Shown here in pieces: positions 54,453 through 64,000 of a stretch of 64,000 nt of DNA (positions within the stretch are counted from its first letter, which is position 1; each line of letters starts with the position of its first letter). Origin of the DNA: Limnohabitans parvus II-B4 (GTDB lineage Bacteria; Pseudomonadota; Gammaproteobacteria; Burkholderiales; Burkholderiaceae_C); the NCBI RefSeq assembly GCF_003063455.1, contig NZ_NESN01000005.1:131506-195505 (forward strand), written 5' to 3'. The position numbers were made by a program, and so were the translations under genes. The notes beneath the pieces are model-generated. The model was not told where the DNA came from. It saw only the letters and a list, made by a program, of their open reading frames with translations, and ran no database searches.

Positions 54453-55160
54453 ATGGCCCGCCAACCCCGTCTTACTGTCGCCGCTTACCCGCACCACGTT
54501 ATTCAGCGCGGCAATGACCGCCAGGCCATCGTGCGAGACGACGCAGACCGCGAGCGTTTGCTGGCGTTGTGGCAAGAGCACGCCAGGACCTTCAAGGTGG
54601 CCATTCATGCCTGGGTGATCATGGACAACCACTTTCATTTGCTGCTCACGCCCGAAACCGATGAGGGCCTGCCGCAGATGATGCAGGCGGTGGGACGGGC
54701 CTACGTGCGCTATTTCAATTTGCGGCACCAGCGCACCGGCACGCTGTGGGAAGGGCGCTACCGCAGCAACCTGATTGAGAGTGAGCGCTATCTTTTGGCC
54801 TGCATGGTTTACATCGACCTCAACCCGGTGCGGGCGGGTATGGTGGCGCAAGCTGCCGACTACAAATGGTCGAGCCACAGGCACTGTATTGGGCAGGTGA
54901 GCGACAAATGGGTGACCCCGCATGCCCTGTTTTGGGGCTTGGGCAACACCCCGTTTGCGCGTGAGGCGGCCTATGCCGAGCTGGTTCAGACCGGTTTGGC
55001 TCAGTCTGAAAAGGACAGGTTGACCCAAACGGCCTTGTCGGGCTGGGCGCTGGGTTCGGATGATTTTGTGGGGCAGTTGCAGCAGTCCACGGCGAGGCGA
55101 CTTGTGCCTGGCAAGGCCGGGCGGCCGTTCAAAAAGACAGCCGGACCTGCATTGAATTGA
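54453..55160 (+). CDS. REP-associated tyrosine transposase (RAYT, Y1_Tnp)
   Basis: A 235-residue single-stranded-DNA transposase of the HUH type. AYPHHVIQRGNDRQAI is the family start, the metal-binding HUH pair is HFHLLL (His ~66 and 68), the catalytic Tyr is in GRAYVRYFNLRHQRTGTLWEGRYRS (~85-109), and YIDLNPVRAGMV follows. RAYTs are single-copy genes thought to spread REP palindromes. GGGAG precedes the ATG by 8 bases. It is flanked by its own palindromes at 54387-54424 and 55161-55229. Confidence 0.95.
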   Translation: MARQPRLTVAAYPHHVIQRGNDRQAIVRDDADRERLLALWQEHARTFKVAIHAWVIMDNHFHLLLTPETDEGLPQMMQAVGRAYVRYFNLRHQRTGTLWEGRYRSNLIESERYLLACMVYIDLNPVRAGMVAQAADYKWSSHRHCIGQVSDKWVTPHALFWGLGNTPFAREAAYAELVQTGLAQSEKDRLTQTALSGWALGSDDFVGQLQQSTARRLVPGKAGRPFKKTAGPALN

Positions 55161-55229
55161 ATCTGTCCCCAATTAATTTGGAATTTGGAAAAAACAAAAA
55201 TTAATTGGGATCTGACCCCAATTAATTTT
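55161..55229. repeat. RAYT right-flank repeats
   Basis: A half copy (ATCTGTCCCCAATTAATT, 55161-55178) is followed by a full palindrome, AAAATTAATTGGG (55197-55209) / CCCAATTAATTTT (55217-55229). It shares the (T)GGGGTCAGAT core with the left flank in inverted orientation. It ends one base before the gltB -35 box. Confidence 0.85.
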
Positions 55230-55230
55230 C

Positions 55231-55259
55231 TTGGCATTGTTGTTGCAGTGCACTATCAT
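55231..55259 (+). promoter_or_regulatory. Promoter of gltBD
   Basis: TTGGCA (55231-55236), 17 bases, TATCAT (55254-55259), then a short leader with AGGAG before the gltB ATG at 55293. The RAYT right-end palindrome abuts the -35. Confidence 0.6.
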
Positions 55260-55292
55260 CATCCCCCTGCGTATAAACCCTAGGAGTGCGCC

Positions 55293-59984
<4,692 letters not shown>

Positions 59985-60013
59985 GCCCCAAGTCAAGAAT
60001 CGAAGGAAACATC

Positions 60014-61495
60014 ATGGGAAAAATCACCGGTTTCATGGAATTTGAGCGCATCGAAGAGGGCTACAAGCCCGTCGTCGAGCGCCTGAAAAACTACGGCGAA
60101 TTCGTGATCGGTTTGACCGAAGAGCAGTCGAAAACACAAGCGGCGCGTTGCATGGATTGCGGCACACCGTTTTGCAACAACGGCTGCCCGGTCAACAACA
60201 TCATTCCGGACTTCAACGACCTGGTCTACAAGGGCGACTGGCAAAGCGCCATCGAGGTGCTGCACAGCACCAACAACTTCCCCGAGTTCACCGGCCGCAT
60301 CTGCCCCGCACCTTGCGAAGCCGCCTGCGTGGTCAACTTCAACGACGATGCTGTGGGCATCAAGTCGATTGAGCATGCCATCATCGACCGCGCTTGGGCA
60401 GAAGGCTGGGTCACACCCCGTCCTGCCAAGATCAAGACCGGCAAAAAAGTCGCGGTGATCGGTGCTGGCCCTGCGGGCTTGGCTGCTGCCCAGCAGCTGG
60501 CCCGCGTTGGCCACGACGTGACCCTGTTCGAAAAGAACGACCGCGTGGGTGGCTTGCTGCGCTACGGCATCCCTGACTTCAAGATGGAAAAGTCGCACAT
60601 CGACCGCCGCGTCAAGCAGCTCGAAGCCGAAGGCGTGACCATCCGCACCAGCGTGCTGGTGGGTGAGTGGCCCAAGGACTCCAAGGTCACCAACTGGGCC
60701 AAGGAAACCGTCAGCGCCGAGCAGTTGAAAAAAGACTTTGACGCTGTGCTGCTCACAGGCGGCTCTGAGCAATCGCGTGACCTGCCGGTGCCCGGCCGCG
60801 AGCTGGACGGCATCCACTTTGCGATGGAATTCCTGCCTCAGCAAAACAAGGTCAATGCCGGTGACAAGATCAAAGGCCAGCTGCGCGCCGATGGCAAAAA
60901 CGTCATCGTGATCGGTGGCGGTGACACCGGCAGCGATTGCGTGGGCACCAGCACACGCCATGGTGCTGTGAGCGTGACCCAGTTCGAGGTGATGCCCGAG
61001 CCGCCAGAAAAAGAAAACAAGCTGATGGTCTGGCCTTACTGGCCCATGAAGCTGCGCACCAGCTCCAGCCACGACGAAAGCGCCGAAAAAGGCCTGCTTA
61101 AGCGCGAATTTGCCATCTCCACCAAAGAGTTCATCGGTGAAAAAGGCAAAGTGACGGGCTTGAAGACCGTGCACGTTGAATTCAAAGACGGCAAGATGGT
61201 CGAGGTGCCTGGCACCGAGCAGGAATACAAAGCCGACATGGTCCTGCTGGCCATGGGTTTCACCAACCCGGTGGCCACCGTGCTCGACGCCTTTGGCATC
61301 GACAAGGACGCGCGCGGCAACGCCAAGGCCAGCACCGACTTCACCGGCGGCTATGCCACCAATGTGAACAAGGTGTTTGCCGCCGGTGACATGCGCCGTG
61401 GCCAGTCGCTCGTGGTTTGGGCGATCCGCGAAGGTCGTCAGGCCGCTCGCGCTGTGGACGAGTTCCTCATGGGCGAAAGCGATTTGCCTCGTTGA
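60014..61495 (+). CDS. gltD: Glutamate synthase (NADPH), small subunit
   Basis: A 493-residue flavoprotein passing NADPH electrons to GltB. N-terminal Fe-S cysteines are in [17 protein letters not shown] and [11 protein letters not shown], the FAD loop in [16 protein letters not shown] and the NADPH loop in [22 protein letters not shown] precedes the ATG at 60014; the longer open frame upstream lies inside gltB. Confidence 0.97.
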   Translation: MGKITGFMEFERIEEGYKPVVERLKNYGEFVIGLTEEQSKTQAARCMDCGTPFCNNGCPVNNIIPDFNDLVYKGDWQSAIEVLHSTNNFPEFTGRICPAPCEAACVVNFNDDAVGIKSIEHAIIDRAWAEGWVTPRPAKIKTGKKVAVIGAGPAGLAAAQQLARVGHDVTLFEKNDRVGGLLRYGIPDFKMEKSHIDRRVKQLEAEGVTIRTSVLVGEWPKDSKVTNWAKETVSAEQLKKDFDAVLLTGGSEQSRDLPVPGRELDGIHFAMEFLPQQNKVNAGDKIKGQLRADGKNVIVIGGGDTGSDCVGTSTRHGAVSVTQFEVMPEPPEKENKLMVWPYWPMKLRTSSSHDESAEKGLLKREFAISTKEFIGEKGKVTGLKTVHVEFKDGKMVEVPGTEQEYKADMVLLAMGFTNPVATVLDAFGIDKDARGNAKASTDFTGGYATNVNKVFAAGDMRRGQSLVVWAIREGRQAARAVDEFLMGESDLPR

Positions 61496-61568
61496 ACGCC
61501 AAAGTTCTAGGTAAAATCCCGCAATTGCGTGCGTTAACCAACGCTTTACCTGAGAGCGATACCATCAC

Positions 61569-61597
61569 AAGAGCCGGTTTGTCCGGCTCTTGTTTTT
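61569..61597 (+). terminator. Intrinsic terminator directly ahead of mlaF
   Basis: AAGAGCCGG (61569-61577) pairs with CCGGCTCTT (61583-61591) over TTTGT, followed by GTTTTT. The U-tract ends two bases before the mlaF ATG. Confidence 0.85.
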
Positions 61598-61598
61598 C

Positions 61599-62414
61599 AT
61601 GAGCATTTCCACCCACACCGCACTCGTTGAACTGAAAGACCTGACCTTCGGGTACGGGGACCGTGTCATTTTGAAGAATCTCAGCTTCAATGTGCCGCGC
61701 GGGAAAGTCACGGCTTTGATGGGGGTGTCGGGTGGTGGCAAGACCACGGTGCTGCGCCTGATAGGGGGGCAAATCCGCGCCAGTCAAGGGCAGTTGCTGT
61801 TGGATGGTGAAGACATCACCACCATGCGCCAAACCGAGTTGTATGCCGCTCGCCGCCGCATGGGCATGCTGTTCCAGTTTGGCGCTTTGTTCACCGACAT
61901 GAGCGTGTTCGACAACGTGGCATTTCCTTTGCGGGAGCACACGGGCTTGTCGGAAGACCTGATTCGCGACATTGTGCTGATGAAGCTGGATGCGGTGGGT
62001 CTGCGTGGTGCACGTGATCTGCGTCCGTCGGAAATTTCCGGGGGCATGAGCCGCCGTGTGGCCTTGGCCCGCGCCATTGCGCTCGACCCCGACCTGATCA
62101 TGTACGACGAGCCTTTTGCCGGGCTGGACCCGATCTCTCTGGGCACGGCGGCGCGCCTGATTCGCCGCCTGAACGACAGTCTGGGCATCACCAGCGTGGT
62201 GGTGTCGCACGACGTGACCGAAACCTTTGAGATCGCTGACCACGTGGTGATTTTGGCCAATGGCGGCGTGGCCGCGCAAGGTACGCCCGCAGAGTTGCGT
62301 GTCAGCGCCGACCCTTTGATCCACCAGTTTGTGCATGCGCTCAGCGATGGGCCTGTGCCGTTTCATTACCCCGCGCCATTGGCTGCGCAGGACTATGACC
62401 GGAGGACGGCATGA
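61599..62414 (+). CDS. mlaF: Phospholipid-transport ATPase MlaF
   Basis: A 271-residue cytosolic ATPase of the MlaFEDB complex, which moves phospholipids between membranes to keep outer-membrane asymmetry. Walker A is GVSGGGKTT (~43-51), the signature ISGGMSRRVALA, and Walker B LIMYDEPFAGLD. The ATG at 61599 has no Shine-Dalgarno and follows a terminator hairpin directly. It overlaps mlaE by 4 bases. Confidence 0.93.
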   Translation: MSISTHTALVELKDLTFGYGDRVILKNLSFNVPRGKVTALMGVSGGGKTTVLRLIGGQIRASQGQLLLDGEDITTMRQTELYAARRRMGMLFQFGALFTDMSVFDNVAFPLREHTGLSEDLIRDIVLMKLDAVGLRGARDLRPSEISGGMSRRVALARAIALDPDLIMYDEPFAGLDPISLGTAARLIRRLNDSLGITSVVVSHDVTETFEIADHVVILANGGVAAQGTPAELRVSADPLIHQFVHALSDGPVPFHYPAPLAAQDYDRRTA

Positions 62415-63196
62415 ACCCCATTCATCTGCTGGCTGCTTTGGGGGCCACCACCCGCCAGATGCTGGCCGATTGGGGCTTTGGCGCACGCCTCTTCTTTAAA
62501 CTGGTGGGCATGTCCGGTGCTGCCCTCAAACGCTTTGGTTTGGTGCGCGACCAGGTGCACTTTCTGGGCAACTATTCGCTGGCCATCATCACCGTGTCGG
62601 GTCTGTTTGTGGGCTTTGTGCTGAGTTTGCAGGGCTACTACACCTTGCAGCGTTACGGCTCGGCCGAGGCGCTGGGCCTGTTGGTGGCGCTCAGCTTGGT
62701 GCGCGAGTTGGGCCCGGTGGTGGCCGCTTTGCTTTATGCCGGTCGCGCCGGGGCGTCCCTCACGGCCGAGATTGGCCTCATGCGGGCTGGTGAGCAGCTC
62801 ACCGCGCTTGAAATGATGGCCGTCGATCCGGTGCAGCGCATTCTGGCGCCGCGTTTTTTGGGGGGCATCATCGCCTTGCCCTTGCTGGCGGCTGTGTTCA
62901 GCGCGGTGGGCATTTTGGGCGGTTATGTGGTGGGCGTTTTGCTCATTGGCGTCGACGCAGGCTCGTTCTGGAGTCAGATGCAAGGCGGCGTGGATGTCTT
63001 CAAAGACGTGGGCAACGGCATCATCAAAAGTGTGGTGTTTGCCGTTGCGGTGACTTTCATTGCCTTGCTGCAGGGCTATGTGGCCAAGCCCACACCTGAG
63101 GGTGTGGCCAGTGCCACCACCCGCAGTGTGGTGGTTTCTTCTTTGTCGGTATTGGGGCTGGATTTCATCCTGACCGCGATGATGTTCAGCATTTGA
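62411..63196 (+). CDS. mlaE: Phospholipid-transport permease MlaE
   Basis: A 261-residue inner-membrane permease with about five hydrophobic segments. Family blocks are LVRELGPVVAALLYAGRAGASLTAEIGLMRAGEQLTALEMM (~96-136) and FKDVGNGIIKSVVFA. It pairs with MlaF and MlaD. The ATG overlaps mlaF. Confidence 0.95.
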   Translation: MNPIHLLAALGATTRQMLADWGFGARLFFKLVGMSGAALKRFGLVRDQVHFLGNYSLAIITVSGLFVGFVLSLQGYYTLQRYGSAEALGLLVALSLVRELGPVVAALLYAGRAGASLTAEIGLMRAGEQLTALEMMAVDPVQRILAPRFLGGIIALPLLAAVFSAVGILGGYVVGVLLIGVDAGSFWSQMQGGVDVFKDVGNGIIKSVVFAVAVTFIALLQGYVAKPTPEGVASATTRSVVVSSLSVLGLDFILTAMMFSI

Positions 63197-63206
63197 GGAG
63201 GACGGC

Positions 63207-63686
63207 ATGCAACGTTCAAAAAATGATGTGTGGGTGGGGTTGTTTGTGTTGATCGGGGCCGCAGCGGTGCTGTTCCTGGCGCTCAAGTCGGCCAATTTAT
63301 TGACCCTGAATTTCAGTTCGGACTACGCCGTCACGGCCAAATTCGACAACATTGGCGGCCTCAAGCCGGGCGCGGCGGTCAAAAGCGCGGGTGTCGTGGT
63401 AGGGCGCGTTAAAAAGATTGAATTCGACGGTGAGTCGTTTCAGGCCAAAGTGACCCTGGCTTTGCAAGAACAAACCGCCTTTCCGCAAGACAGCTCGCTC
63501 AAGATCCTGACCAGTGGTCTGCTGGGTGAGCAGTACCTGGACATCACGCCCGGTGCCGACGAGAAAAACCTGGTGGCAGGCGACAAAATCGGATCCACCC
63601 AGTCAGCGGTGATCCTGGAAAACCTGATCAGCCAATTCTTGTACAGCAAGGCTGAGAAGTCTACGACAGAAGGACAAAAGCCATGA
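63207..63686 (+). CDS. mlaD: Phospholipid-transport MCE-domain protein MlaD
   Basis: A 159-residue protein: an N-terminal membrane helix (~8-27) and one MCE domain (VTAKFDNIGGLKPGAAVKSAGVVVGRV), the hexameric lipid channel. GAGGA precedes the ATG. The stop overlaps the mlaA start by 4 bases. Confidence 0.95.
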   Translation: MQRSKNDVWVGLFVLIGAAAVLFLALKSANLLTLNFSSDYAVTAKFDNIGGLKPGAAVKSAGVVVGRVKKIEFDGESFQAKVTLALQEQTAFPQDSSLKILTSGLLGEQYLDITPGADEKNLVAGDKIGSTQSAVILENLISQFLYSKAEKSTTEGQKP

Positions 63687-64000
63687 GTTTCTTGATTCAA
63701 CGAATTTGGATGTTGTGGGCTGCCTGCATTGTGTTGGCTCTGCAAGGCTGCGCAAGTGTTCCGCATACCGATGCACGTGACCCATGGGAGTCGATGAACC
63801 GAAGCGTTTACAACTTCAATGAGGTGCTGGACAACGTCGCCATCAAGCCTGCAGCCAAGGTTTACACCGCCGTGCTACCCAGTCCTGTGCGAACAGGCAT
63901 ACACAACTTTCTGGGCAACCTGGGTGATGTGTGGAGCATGGTCAACAGTGCTTTGCAATTGAAGGGCCAAGCCACGGTTGAAACATTCATGCGCATCAAT
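63683..64000 (+). CDS. mlaA: Outer-membrane lipoprotein MlaA (VacJ), 5' part
   Basis: The gene starts at 63683 (ATGA overlap with mlaD) and runs off the window, so 106 codons are visible. The lipobox LQGC (Cys ~23) is followed by DPWESMNRSVYNFNEVLDNVAIKP, the MlaA N-terminal signature. MlaA removes phospholipids from the outer leaflet. Order mlaF-E-D-A suggests mlaC and mlaB lie beyond. Confidence 0.93.
   Translation, partial: MSFLIQRIWMLWAACIVLALQGCASVPHTDARDPWESMNRSVYNFNEVLDNVAIKPAAKVYTAVLPSPVRTGIHNFLGNLGDVWSMVNSALQLKGQATVETFMRIN

Overview
The window looks like chromosome from a betaproteobacterium of the order Burkholderiales, most likely family Comamonadaceae. The signs are a TctC/Bug-type tricarboxylate transporter with its TctDE two-component system, HexR-zwf-tal-pgi sugar genes, the order mrcA | pilMNOPQ-aroK-aroB-dgt, a ResB/CcsA (system II) cytochrome c maturation pair, a trimeric-porin-type porin, and uniformly GC-rich codon use. 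Genus cannot be settled by eye. No rRNA, tRNA or CRISPR was seen.

Layout: 1-4.9 kb is the tail of an M20 peptidase and a peptide ABC transporter (SBP, DppC, DppD, DppF; no dppB in view). 4.9-8.1 kb is an accessory island at the 3' end of dppF: a HipBA toxin-antitoxin pair, a second copy of the dppF 3' end, a GSU2403-type nucleotidyltransferase under a palindromic operator, and a decayed copy of the hipA 3' end. 8.3-10.9 kb holds a porin with a damaged start facing a tyrosine recombinase whose N-terminus looks like a Phd/YefM antitoxin. 10.9-16.2 kb is tctABC with divergent tctDE. 16.2-22.2 kb is central sugar metabolism (hexR, zwf, tal, pgi) set among palindromic repeat arrays.

22.3-26.7 kb: a copper-type cupredoxin membrane protein with a His-rich secreted partner, then groESL under CIRCE and a heat-shock-type promoter, with a REP-like element lodged between groES and groEL, then a MerR/excisionase-type regulator. 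26.9-30.4 kb: two lipid A acyltransferase paralogues, an alpha/beta hydrolase and the GTPase EngB. 30.5-34.8 kb: cytochrome c4 and the ResB/CcsA haem-handling pair. 34.8-38.5 kb: an unassigned response regulator/histidine kinase pair and MsrPQ. 38.6-41.9 kb: a YjjJ-type HipA kinase, lysA, lptM and cyaY. 41.9-51.5 kb: mrcA divergent from a reduced pilM/N/O-P/Q cluster followed by aroK, aroB and dgt. 51.5-55.2 kb: MFS transporter, DUF1415 protein, methyltransferase and a REP-associated tyrosine transposase (RAYT) with its own flanking repeats. 55.3-64 kb: gltBD and the start of mlaFEDA.

The most unusual items are the nested 3'-end duplications around hipBA and the nucleotidyltransferase, the antitoxin-like/recombinase fusion beside a porin whose start is disrupted, the repeat arrays in which half a REP palindrome plus local spacer is iterated before one complete REP, and the PilO-PilP fusion in a shortened type IV pilus/competence cluster.
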